This document shows, piece by piece, positions 1 through 6,572 of a stretch of DNA of 6,572 nucleotides. Within the stretch, counting starts at the first letter, position 1. The number at the start of each line of letters is the position of its first letter. The stretch is from an uncultured Erysipelotrichaceae bacterium (GTDB lineage: Bacteria > Bacillota_I > Bacilli_A > RFN20 > CAG-826): NCBI GenBank assembly GCA_900321535.1, contig ONWJ01000044.1, positions 1 to 6,572 on the forward strand, in the 5' to 3' direction. The notes below the pieces were generated by a model, which saw nothing but the letters and a program-made list of their open reading frames with translations, searched no databases and was not told the origin of the DNA. The translations under genes were made by a program, and so were the position numbers.

Positions 1-2301
1 GCGCTTATCGTAGACGGTGGAAATAGAGGAAGACTTGGCTTTGTTTCCTGCTGCGTCTAAGACTTCAAAATAGATCTCAACCGGGAGTCTAGAGCGGGTG
101 CCCATGAGTCCGAGGATGAAGTCATCCTGTGGGATCGTGGTGTCGTTTTCATCGATATTGGAACGGTATTCCAAGGTGAACTTACCCGCTTGGGAGGTAT
201 CTTTATAGACGCGCTGGCCTAACGAAGAGATGGGCTCACTATCTGCAACAAGGTCCAATGATCCAACGGTGTCCACGCCGTCGCTATTTTTGTATTTGGC
301 GAAGGCGGTGATCGTTTGGATGCTGGTGTTCATTGGCTTATTTTGAACTTCCAGGAGATAGGTCTTGCGGCGGAGCAAATCTACGCTTGGGTCAAGTTGC
401 TTGATGACCGGAGCGTCTCCATCGAGCTTATAAGGACCGAAGACGTTATTCGCAATGATGCCATATTGAGAGACCGCAAGGGCGTGGAGATAGTAATCGC
501 CACTTGGGGTTTGATCGGTTTTGGCGAGGGTAACACCGAAAGAACCCTGCTCTTCACTGGTCAAAACGTGGGAATGATCATAAGAGGATGGGGAGGTTGG
601 CTGGTCGATATGTTCTTCATTCTTCCAGGTGTAATAGACGGTGCCGGTATCGAAAGAGGTCGCGCCTTTGCCGTTGGCCGAAAGCATCAGATTGTAGATG
701 GATTTCGGGGAGTTGGAGACGGCGAGGTCGATGGCAAGCTGAGGAGCACAGAGGTCGATACCACCACCGGTGATGTTGGTGGAGATATAGTCTTCCGTGG
801 TCTTCAGATAGTTGTTGGAGATGTTTTTGTAGGCATCGAGGTTATATGCCATATCGACGATGTCTTCAGAAGGAAGCTGATAGGTGATGGAGGTGATCTT
901 CTTATCGTGCGGGACATCCTGATAAGGAATCTGATAAACGAGGGTATCGCTGTAATTGCCTTCTTTGTATTCGGCTTTCAAGAAGGAGTTTTTGCCGTTG
1001 ATTTTGACGTAAATCTCTTGGCCTTTGGAGGCGAAAACCGGTTCGTTGAATCGCAAATAAACACGCACGGCCTGGCTAATTGGGTCGTATTCGCTATACT
1101 GGCTGACGATTTTAGGAGCGGTTGAATCGTAAAGGGTGAGGAAGAGCCAAATGTCATGGACTTCACGGTCCCAGGATTTGTTGTTGTTGAAGATGGATAA
1201 GCCATAATCCAAAATGCCGTTATAAGGATCGGTCTTATAGAACATGGAATCATAGATGGAGTTGGCGCCGGAATACCAAGCGCTGTCTTTTTGAATCCAA
1301 TAGATACGACGACGATCTTTGGAAACGACGTGGAGTTCCTCAAGGTCCACCAGTTCATCGCGCTGTTTCCAAGGATTGATGTTTTGAGAAATGTAATACA
1401 TGGCTTTGCCATCGATGCGGTGACCACCGCTCGTGCAAGGCTCGATTTCATAAAATAAGGAAAGGCCTGGGCAACTGCTGTCGCGGGAGTATTTTTCCAT
1501 GAATTCCTTATTGCCGGAGAGCATATAAATGTTGCTGGTGGAATGGATTTTATCATCGTCGATGTTTTTGATGACGTAGGAGCCGTAAGCGGATGCAAAA
1601 CCAGGGTTGATGTAAGTATTGACCCATCTCTTGGTGGTCTCGTTATTGAAAGAGACGCCTTCTTTCCAGGTTCTCCAGTTTTCTTTGCCGCTGATATCGT
1701 TATCGCCTTTGTGGTATTTCGAAATCATGTCGCGATAATCGTTGAGATAAGCGATCTTGCGGTTGGTGACATCGTTTTTAAGTCCGGTGGTCGCCGCGAC
1801 CTTATAGTCATAAGGCAAATAGCATTTGCATTGTCTAACTTGACCAATAGAAGCGTTGGTAACGGATTCTAAATGCAAATTGAAATAACGACCGTAAGTT
1901 TCGTTGCTATCATAAACGCGAAGTTTTTCACGGGTGGATGCATCATCCAAGCATTTGATGGCGACGCGATAGGTGGTTTGGCCTAAGATGCCAAGATCCA
2001 TGTCAACCGAGTTATGGACGCCGACATAATCGACATTTTCAATCGCGGTTCCGCTGGAAGTGCGATAGATGACGGTGACTTTTTGATGAGGATTGCCTTC
2101 GGCTTTGATATCGACATAGACGAGGTTGGAGTCATTGGCTTCTGCCATGGAGGTGGTGAAATTGACGGTGTTTCCGCCGTCAGCGGTCACCATAACCGCG
2201 TTCAAATCAGCGGCCAATTCAGGAAGGCCGTGGCTCATCAGGAGCCCTGCCATTGCCGCAGTGATGAAGGTGAATAAGCGTTTTCTCCACTTGCTTTTCA
2301 T
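1..2301 (-). CDS. Large exported Calx-beta and Ig-like repeat protein (C-terminus outside window)
   Basis: Reading the minus strand from the ATG at 2301 gives 767 codons with no stop up to base 1, so the gene continues beyond the left edge. Residues 1-31 look like a Sec signal peptide: MKSKWRKR, a hydrophobic core at 9-26, and possible cleavage near A30-A31. Residues about 44-155 match a Calx-beta domain: SSGTAIENVDY at 82-92, CLDD at 117-120 and GRYFNLHLESVTNASIG at 137-153. Residues 157-388 are aromatic-rich, with Cys 158, 160, 277 and 289, and I cannot assign them. Three Ig-like modules follow, each opening with D-x-x-A-P (392-396, 516-520, 627-631). The first has RFNEPV at 417-422, and the third ends near LDAAGN at 748-753. 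Such proteins usually work at the cell surface in adhesion or as scaffolds; Calx-beta domains can bind calcium. No anchor is visible because the C-terminus is missing. The start is supported by AAGGAG eight bases upstream and the ATGA overlap with the ATPase gene. Confidence 0.9.
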   Translation of the reverse strand, partial: MKSKWRKRLFTFITAAMAGLLMSHGLPELAADLNAVMVTADGGNTVNFTTSMAEANDSNLVYVDIKAEGNPHQKVTVIYRTSSGTAIENVDYVGVHNSVDMDLGILGQTTYRVAIKCLDDASTREKLRVYDSNETYGRYFNLHLESVTNASIGQVRQCKCYLPYDYKVAATTGLKNDVTNRKIAYLNDYRDMISKYHKGDNDISGKENWRTWKEGVSFNNETTKRWVNTYINPGFASAYGSYVIKNIDDDKIHSTSNIYMLSGNKEFMEKYSRDSSCPGLSLFYEIEPCTSGGHRIDGKAMYYISQNINPWKQRDELVDLEELHVVSKDRRRIYWIQKDSAWYSGANSIYDSMFYKTDPYNGILDYGLSIFNNNKSWDREVHDIWLFLTLYDSTAPKIVSQYSEYDPISQAVRVYLRFNEPVFASKGQEIYVKINGKNSFLKAEYKEGNYSDTLVYQIPYQDVPHDKKITSITYQLPSEDIVDMAYNLDAYKNISNNYLKTTEDYISTNITGGGIDLCAPQLAIDLAVSNSPKSIYNLMLSANGKGATSFDTGTVYYTWKNEEHIDQPTSPSSYDHSHVLTSEEQGSFGVTLAKTDQTPSGDYYLHALAVSQYGIIANNVFGPYKLDGDAPVIKQLDPSVDLLRRKTYLLEVQNKPMNTSIQTITAFAKYKNSDGVDTVGSLDLVADSEPISSLGQRVYKDTSQAGKFTLEYRSNIDENDTTIPQDDFILGLMGTRSRLPVEIYFEVLDAAGNKAKSSSISTVYDKR

Positions 2302-4673
2302 TGGTTCGGCTCCTTTCTAAGAGGGATGGATCCATCTTCCACCATAGCAACGAAATCCTTGATGGTGATGCCAGGGTGGGTTTTCTGGAATTCGACGAAA
2401 AGTTGCAACAAGGTCGCATAATCGAGCTCGTTAATATCCACTTTCTTCTCGTCGGTTTTCTCTTCGACTTTCTGTTGGGTCGCGGCTGGACCAGAGTTTT
2501 TCTCAAGCACTCTCTTGTTGCGGAAACGGATATCGTAGAAAGCGTTCTTCTCATCGAAGGAGCGTTCATCGAGATCGGATTGATCCATTTCGCCGAATTG
2601 GTAAAGCGGGACTTTGAAGGAAGGCGTGAAGTATGTTTTGAGTGGATAGTTACCGAACGTCACGATGATACCGTGTCCGATATCGCCAGGATGGTTGAGA
2701 CGTTGGAGCTCGGATGGGTAGATCAAAGGACGGACTTGATAAGAGGTGGAGTAGTTGGTGTCGCTATGGGCGGAACCAGAGGTAGAGGTGGTCGCGACGG
2801 TGATGTTGCCGCAAAGCTCGCTGTATTCTTTGCAGGTTTGCATGTCGTTGGAGCCGATGAACATCTTGATGCCGCAGTTGCCTTTGATGATGTCAGCGAC
2901 GTTATCGCCATAGACGTTATTGAGCTGAGCGTAAGACTGGATGATCATGGTGAACCAAATCTTGCGGGAACGTCCGACGGTGATGAACTTGTCGAACTTA
3001 GAGATCTTTGGCATGTTGCCGAATTCATCCATGATGAAATAGACGTTGCGTGGGAGCGCGAGTTCTGCCGTAGCAGAAGCAACTTTGATGAGGGTCTTAT
3101 AGATATTAAGGATGAAGATGGCCGCTAAGTTATGACGGGTGTCTTTTTCGTCAGGGATCTTTAAGAACAATGCGGTTGGGTGATCGGATAAGGATTTGGC
3201 GGTGAAATCGGAAGTTGAAGTGAGAGCGCAGATGCCAGCGTCATTGAAAAGCGTGAGCTTATCGTAGACGATCGACATGTAGGAAGCGCGGGTCGATTGA
3301 GCGGCATCGCAGACCTGTTTGGATAAGGAATAGGCTCTCGATAATGGGCTTCTGCCTTTGAAATAATCACGCAGGATTTTGTAATCATCATTGGAGTTCT
3401 GCAGGATTTTTGCCAAATTGAAGAAGTTGAATTTGTCTTTGGTCATCTTGTTCTCTGGGTCAAGAGCATCTTCTAACATGGCGAGAAGAACCGCCAAAGT
3501 GATGGAGCGGGCACCCTTTTCCCAAAGTGGGTCTTTTTCGTTTTCGACCGGGATCAAAACGGTGACGAGGTCATTGAGGTCTTCATAGACTTCATCATAG
3601 ATTTTCTTCTTATAAAGTTTGACCGCGGAGATCAAACGGTTGTAATCGGTATAGGCTTTGCCATCGAACTCAAACCATTCTTTCACGTTGGTGACATCCC
3701 CTGCCGCTTTCTCGATCTTGAGACCAGACTGGGTGATATCGTCGGTACGCTTGAAGGCAAGGGTATGGGCATTGCGATAAAGTTCGTGGTTTTCCCAGAC
3801 GGAATCAAGCGGATTCCAGCGATAAGAGGAATAGGTATCGCGTAGATCGATGACTTTGACGTCATATCCCCTGCTACGAAGATATTTGGAATGGAGTTGG
3901 AAAAGCTCGCCTTTAGGATCGGTGATGACCATGGAGGAGCCGGCTTTGGTGGCGGCGAGAAGCTGAATCATCGGGGAGACGAAGGTAGTTGTCTTACCAG
4001 AACCAGTAGAACCGATGATGATGGAATGGCATGGGGAATTGAAGCCGACTTCCATCGTTTTGCCTTTGCGGTCGAGGGTTGCTGTAACAGGGATGCCATC
4101 CTTGGTGACTTCGTTTAAGGCATTGAAATCATAGAATTTGAAGATGGTTTTCTTCTCGCGGTCATTCATCCAACGGCTATTTTCAAGATTGGAGCCTTTG
4201 ACACGTTTTAGATCATTCGCGTCTTTATGGAGGAGGGTATTGAAGAAATTCTTGTTGATCAAGAAGGCATAAATCAGGAATAACCCCACGAAAACCCCAA
4301 CGAAAACAAGCAGGTATACCCAAGATATCGGCATTCTGCCAAGGCTTCCGAGCCAGTCGACGATGGTGAATTCAAAGCCGCAGTCGATAAGGGCGAACAA
4401 CAAATAGGATAAGACGGCGGAAATAACCGCTAGAGAGGAGAAAATGAAGAGCATTTCCTGGAAAACCCCGGAGGCAAATTTAGAAGATGCCACGACGGAG
4501 GCGATCAGGAAGAACAAAACGGCAAAGAAGACGAAGAAAGCGATGAGGTTGCCAAAATCAAGATGCTCACCATAATGATGGAAGACGCGCAGGAAGAAAA
4601 AGGCAAGCGTCAAAGCGGCGGAGAGCACCAAGCAGATGCCGAGAACGATATAAAGTACGTGTCGCTTCTTCAT
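2298..4673 (-). CDS. Type IV secretion coupling ATPase, VirD4/TraG family
   Basis: A 791-residue membrane ATPase of the family that brings DNA or protein substrates to a type IV secretion channel. Four hydrophobic segments lie at about residues 5-30, 41-65, 71-95 and 114-140, which would leave both ends in the cytoplasm. The RecA-like motor follows: Walker A GSTGSGKT at 221-228 (Lys227), the family motif TDPKGE at 251-256, an all-alpha insert at roughly 290-490 with DPLWEKGA near 381-388, Walker B VYFIMDEFGN at 544-553 (Asp549, Glu550), and IIQS at 577-580 with the sensor-like Gln579. All motor motifs are present, so it should be active. Residues about 720-746 are a charged linker, then a short tail to 791 that may bind substrate (inference). 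The start is well supported by AGGGG six bases upstream. The gene ends in TGA inside an ATGA overlap with the next gene. FtsK/TcpA is less likely, since TDPKGE and the all-alpha insert are VirD4-type. Confidence 0.96.
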   Translation of the reverse strand: MKKRHVLYIVLGICLVLSAALTLAFFFLRVFHHYGEHLDFGNLIAFFVFFAVLFFLIASVVASSKFASGVFQEMLFIFSSLAVISAVLSYLLFALIDCGFEFTIVDWLGSLGRMPISWVYLLVFVGVFVGLFLIYAFLINKNFFNTLLHKDANDLKRVKGSNLENSRWMNDREKKTIFKFYDFNALNEVTKDGIPVTATLDRKGKTMEVGFNSPCHSIIIGSTGSGKTTTFVSPMIQLLAATKAGSSMVITDPKGELFQLHSKYLRSRGYDVKVIDLRDTYSSYRWNPLDSVWENHELYRNAHTLAFKRTDDITQSGLKIEKAAGDVTNVKEWFEFDGKAYTDYNRLISAVKLYKKKIYDEVYEDLNDLVTVLIPVENEKDPLWEKGARSITLAVLLAMLEDALDPENKMTKDKFNFFNLAKILQNSNDDYKILRDYFKGRSPLSRAYSLSKQVCDAAQSTRASYMSIVYDKLTLFNDAGICALTSTSDFTAKSLSDHPTALFLKIPDEKDTRHNLAAIFILNIYKTLIKVASATAELALPRNVYFIMDEFGNMPKISKFDKFITVGRSRKIWFTMIIQSYAQLNNVYGDNVADIIKGNCGIKMFIGSNDMQTCKEYSELCGNITVATTSTSGSAHSDTNYSTSYQVRPLIYPSELQRLNHPGDIGHGIIVTFGNYPLKTYFTPSFKVPLYQFGEMDQSDLDERSFDEKNAFYDIRFRNKRVLEKNSGPAATQQKVEEKTDEKKVDINELDYATLLQLFVEFQKTHPGITIKDFVAMVEDGSIPLRKEPNQ
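2310..2315 (-). promoter_or_regulatory. Ribosome binding site of the Calx-beta/Ig protein gene
   Basis: AAGGAG stands eight bases before the ATG at 2301, inside the last codons of the coupling ATPase gene. Start and stop overlap as ATGA (2301-2298), a usual layout for translational coupling. It decides the start of the left-edge gene, where no other good start is near. Confidence 0.85.
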
Positions 4674-4679
4674 CGTTTT

Positions 4680-4684
4680 CCCCT
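4680..4684 (-). promoter_or_regulatory. Ribosome binding site of the coupling ATPase gene
   Basis: AGGGG lies six bases before the ATG at 4673. Its A is the last base of the TGA stop of the lipoprotein gene, so termination of one gene happens on top of the binding site of the next. This supports the start chosen and co-transcription. Confidence 0.85.
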
Positions 4685-6318
4685 CAGCTTGCGATATAGG
4701 TGAAGTTATCGGATTCTTGCGATAAGATCACGCTTTCGTTCATTCTTTCGTCAAGGTATTCGAAAACCGCGACATATTGGTAGGTTTTTCCGTTTACCAT
4801 TTCGTTAACGGCTACGCGCCTTGTGTCGCCTAGGTCATCGGTGTAGGTGAAGGTCAATGTAGCAAGTTTGAAAACCTCGGTGTCGATGCCTACGACACTG
4901 GCCTCGCCATCTGCGATGACGATGTTTTCGGCCGAGAATGGCTTATCGTATTTATATTCTGCTTCGGAGGCTTCGTTATAAACCTTGACGGAACGACGGA
5001 CACGGTTAATCACCAAAAAAGCTTTCATTTCCTCGAGATCCACCGTTTCATTGGGGTCGATGGCGGAGAAATGCGCGATAACTTCGTATTCGCCCGCGTA
5101 ATATTGATCATTATTCTCATACGTCACTTGGACTTTGTCGGTCGGGAAACCGGTCGCGGCCAAAGAATGAACCACACCTTCTTCGAAGCTCACGGTTGCG
5201 CTATTGAACTGCACGATATCGCTGATTTTGACGATGCGCTTGGCGACCGTAAGCGTCGCGGTCATCGGCTCGATCGGATAATAATTGTCGGTTTGATTCT
5301 TAACTGAGAATGTGGCGACCATCTTATAGGTACCCGCGTTGGCGTGATTGGTAACAAGATGATCGTTCTCATCATAATAATCGATTTTGGCTTCCACGCC
5401 GCTAGGCAACAGTTGCTCATTGGTTAATTTGGCTTCGTATTCGTGGCCATCATAAGGAACAGTCACATCATCAAGACTGATGTTAGAAAGGTCGTAATGA
5501 GCCTTTTCAATCGTCAAAATGGCTTCTTTATCCTGGATTTTTGCGTAATTAGGAGAGACATCCTCAAAATGAGCGACGACGAGATATTTGCCGGCGTTGA
5601 CGACCTTATTGATGCGGAAGTGGGTGTTGTAGTCGTAAGTATCGTAAGTAACTTCCACTCCTTCTGGGACATTTAAAGCTTCGATGCCGCGCATCTCACC
5701 GTTATAAACGAGGGTGGTGTCTTGGAAAACGATATCCGAGGCATCGCGTTCCGCTTGGAAGATATTGAGCATGGTGGTTAAGGTTTTGGTTTCATAACCG
5801 TTTTTGCTCATGACTCCAACGACTTCATAATTACCAGCGTTGGTGAAAATGTTTCCAGATGGATAAGTGATGACCGCGCCTTCGGGCAATTCTTGGTTGA
5901 TGGTGACGACATGAGGCTGACCGTCATAGACGCAGTCATAGCCTACTAAGGCATAGGAGTCTTTGAACTTATTGAGCAAAACATCGATTGGCATCAACGT
6001 TTTGAAGCGATTGCGATAGACGACTTCGACTTTCTGTTCGCCCATCTTAAAGAACTTCAGTTGCTCCACTTCTGAGATCATGTCCTCTGCAAGTGGGATA
6101 TCTTTGGTAGAGCCATCGCGATATTCGAGGGTGATATCGATGCCGGTATAGTCAAAATTACCATAATAGACATTGATGGTTTCTTCTTTGGCCATATGGA
6201 TGCCGACGATGTCAGTGCCGGCACCGCAGCTAGTAGCGACACTAGAGACGCCCAAAGCAAGCAACGGCAAAAAAATGGCAAGTTTGATATTCGTCGTTTT
6301 CCGTTTCGTTTCTTTCAT
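4684..6318 (-). CDS. Predicted surface lipoprotein with Big_3-like and MBG-like beta modules
   Basis: A 544-residue protein that is probably lipid-anchored outside the membrane. Residues 1-30 form a signal: a basic start (MKETKRK), a hydrophobic run at about 12-27, then A-T-S-C with the candidate lipidated Cys at 31. This lipobox is loose, with Ala at -3 and Ser at -1. Residues 37-115 resemble a bacterial Ig-like group 3 domain. Four related modules follow, each with an N-terminal Y-D/N-G type motif (Y131-G133, Y205-G207, Y289-G291, degenerate F378-G381) and a later (N)AG-x-Y motif (Gly162, 243, 329, 409). Residues 446-544 may be a fifth, divergent module. MBG-like modules are common in secreted Firmicutes proteins and have no catalytic motif; adhesion or scaffolding is inference. 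It is the first gene of the unit, 10 bases from the coupling ATPase gene. The start gives the signal peptide directly, but no Shine-Dalgarno site lies at normal distance. The TGA stop is clear. Confidence 0.88.
   Translation of the reverse strand: MKETKRKTTNIKLAIFLPLLALGVSSVATSCGAGTDIVGIHMAKEETINVYYGNFDYTGIDITLEYRDGSTKDIPLAEDMISEVEQLKFFKMGEQKVEVVYRNRFKTLMPIDVLLNKFKDSYALVGYDCVYDGQPHVVTINQELPEGAVITYPSGNIFTNAGNYEVVGVMSKNGYETKTLTTMLNIFQAERDASDIVFQDTTLVYNGEMRGIEALNVPEGVEVTYDTYDYNTHFRINKVVNAGKYLVVAHFEDVSPNYAKIQDKEAILTIEKAHYDLSNISLDDVTVPYDGHEYEAKLTNEQLLPSGVEAKIDYYDENDHLVTNHANAGTYKMVATFSVKNQTDNYYPIEPMTATLTVAKRIVKISDIVQFNSATVSFEEGVVHSLAATGFPTDKVQVTYENNDQYYAGEYEVIAHFSAIDPNETVDLEEMKAFLVINRVRRSVKVYNEASEAEYKYDKPFSAENIVIADGEASVVGIDTEVFKLATLTFTYTDDLGDTRRVAVNEMVNGKTYQYVAVFEYLDERMNESVILSQESDNFTYIAS
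4999..5952 (-). repeat. Four tandem MBG-like modules inside the lipoprotein gene
   Basis: Residues about 123-440 of the lipoprotein hold four modules of roughly 80-86 residues. The shared marks are Y-D/N-G near the start, a proline-containing turn (LPEG, VPEG, LPSG, FPTD) about 10-15 residues later, and AG-x-Y-x-V/M-x-A/G in the second half. The Ala of that AG falls at residues 161, 242, 328 and 408. The modules are similar in protein pattern but clearly diverged, so they are old duplications, not recent DNA repeats. Confidence 0.75.
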
Positions 6319-6356
6319 GGGTGCGTTAGAAGAGAACAGAGCATCCTCTTATATTT
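6315..6356 (-). other. Leader of the lipoprotein gene, without a normal ribosome binding site
   Basis: The bases just before the ATG (CTAACGCACCC) have no purine-rich Shine-Dalgarno site. The only candidate, AAGAGG at 6350-6345, ends 26 bases upstream. It stands five bases before an in-frame CTG (6339-6337), which would add seven residues, and directly touches an ATG (6344-6342). That ATG opens a nine-codon frame (MLCSLLTHP) ending in TGA at 6317-6315, overlapping the lipoprotein start as ATGA. The AGAG and CTCT around it could pair as a short 4-base stem. Start choice and any role for the small frame are unresolved. Confidence 0.35.
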
Positions 6357-6362
6357 TTTAGA

Positions 6363-6368
6363 ATTATA
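6363..6368 (-). promoter_or_regulatory. Candidate -10 element (TATAAT) for the three-gene unit
   Basis: The minus strand reads TATAAT exactly, 44 bases between it and the ATG of the lipoprotein gene. A transcript would start near 6356 and have a leader of about 38 bases. The -35 position is not convincing: a 17-base spacer gives ACACTT, and GTGACA (one mismatch to TTGACA) would need a 20-base spacer. The -35 region lies inside a cluster of short repeats, so transcription may depend on an activator or be blocked by a repressor. This is inference from sequence only. Confidence 0.5.
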
Positions 6369-6386
6369 AAACCGGGTTGCAACAAA

Positions 6387-6421
6387 AGTGTCACACTGGT
6401 TTTTGTGGCACTTTGTGACAA
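6387..6421. promoter_or_regulatory. Cluster of TTTGTGRCA-like repeats, possible operator
   Basis: On the plus strand TTTGTGGCA (6402-6410) and TTTGTGACA (6412-6420) are direct repeats exactly 10 bases apart. On the opposite strand, AGTGTGACA (plus 6389-6397) is a third copy matching at 7 of 9 positions. The outer TGTCACA (6389-6395) and TGTGACA (6414-6420) are a perfect 7-base inverted repeat with 18 bases between. AGTGTCACACT (6387-6397) and TTGTGACAA (6413-6421) are each odd palindromes. The cluster lies 19 to 53 bases upstream of the candidate TATAAT, where a regulator would bind. I do not recognise the regulator. Confidence 0.45.
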
Positions 6422-6572
6422 GACTGTTTGCAAGAACAAATCGAACTTCAGAATTCAAACGAATAATAACCCTATTTTGCGATGAAAAATGGGATTCTAT
6501 TTTATAAATAAAATAATAGGTAGGATTTTTGCTAACGTCTCATTGGCAAAATATCTCATAGAAAACGTCATA
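6422..6572. other. AT-rich intergenic stretch with no gene seen
   Basis: No coding region or RNA gene is supported here. One line I counted (6481-6540) is about 27% GC, well below the coding part. It holds an imperfect AT-rich inverted repeat, CTATTTTAT (6497-6505) against ATAAAATAATAG (6508-6519), and AACGTC twice (6534-6539, 6564-6569), 30 bases apart. Whatever gene lies further right is outside the window, so this may hold its promoter or its end. Confidence 0.5.

Noticed and set aside
316..1125. A 269-codon open frame on the plus strand
   Set aside because: It lies antisense inside the continuous left-edge gene, whose minus-strand frame shows a signal peptide and domain motifs. The plus-strand product shows no family pattern and no good ribosome binding site.
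978..1598. A 206-codon minus-strand frame inside the left-edge gene
   Set aside because: It is a different frame of the same strand. I followed the main frame through this stretch with no stop or frameshift, and the alternative product is low-complexity Ser/Thr/Pro-rich sequence.
1..2301. A possible frameshift or pseudogene, since no complete frame appears in this part
   Set aside because: Codon-by-codon reading from 2301 to 1 gave 767 sense codons. It seems incomplete only because it leaves the window.
2219..2569. A minus-strand frame across the gene 2/gene 3 junction
   Set aside because: It overlaps the end of the ATPase gene and the signal peptide of the next gene in another frame; both of those have better support.
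2301..3128. A 275-codon open frame on the plus strand
   Set aside because: It is antisense to the ATPase motor region, including Walker B, and is a by-product of that gene's codon use.
6389..6420. A classical CRP-type site from the TGTGA and TCACA words
   Set aside because: The CRP consensus needs TGTGA and TCACA in that order six bases apart. Here the order and spacing differ, so I call only an unnamed repeat cluster.
6497..6519. AT-rich inverted repeat as a transcription terminator
   Set aside because: The stem has only one G-C pair, a 3-base bulge and a 2-base loop. It is too weak to call a terminator on either strand.

Overview
The window carries one minus-strand transcription unit of three genes, read from right to left. 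It fills positions 1 to 6318. About 250 bases of AT-richer non-coding DNA lie upstream of it, at 6319-6572. I see no tRNA, rRNA, CRISPR array, transposase, relaxase or integrase.

Organism: coding GC was about 43-48% in the few lines I counted by hand. Shine-Dalgarno sites are of the AGGGG and AAGGAG type. Both complete genes end in TGA, and all Trp codons I read in the third gene are TGG. This means the standard code is in use, not the Mycoplasma/Spiroplasma code. The first gene has a lipoprotein signal with Ser just before the Cys (A-T-S-C), a loose lipobox often seen in Tenericutes-like bacteria. A low-to-mid-GC Firmicute, perhaps a host-associated uncultured Bacilli or Tenericutes-related lineage, fits best. 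This placement is inference.

Layout in order of transcription: (1) 6318-4684, a 544-residue predicted lipoprotein with an Ig-like (Big_3-type) domain followed by four or five MBG-like beta modules. (2) 4673-2298, a 791-residue VirD4/TraG-family type IV coupling ATPase with four N-terminal membrane segments and complete Walker A and Walker B motifs. (3) 2301 to the left edge, an exported protein of at least 767 residues with a Sec signal peptide, a Calx-beta domain, a roughly 230-residue block I cannot assign, and three or more Ig-like modules. It runs off the window. This third gene has no frameshift or stop in the window.

The genes are tightly packed. There are 10 bases between genes 1 and 2, with the ribosome binding site of gene 2 overlapping the stop codon of gene 1. 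Genes 2 and 3 overlap by four bases (ATGA). A consensus TATAAT sits 45 bases before gene 1, next to a cluster of TTTGTGRCA-like repeats that could be an operator.

Reading: a DNA- or protein-translocation coupling ATPase made together with two large surface proteins suggests part of a conjugative element or type IV secretion locus, with the surface proteins acting in cell contact or the cell-envelope part of the machine. The window does not contain the relaxase, VirB4-like ATPase or channel proteins that would prove this.
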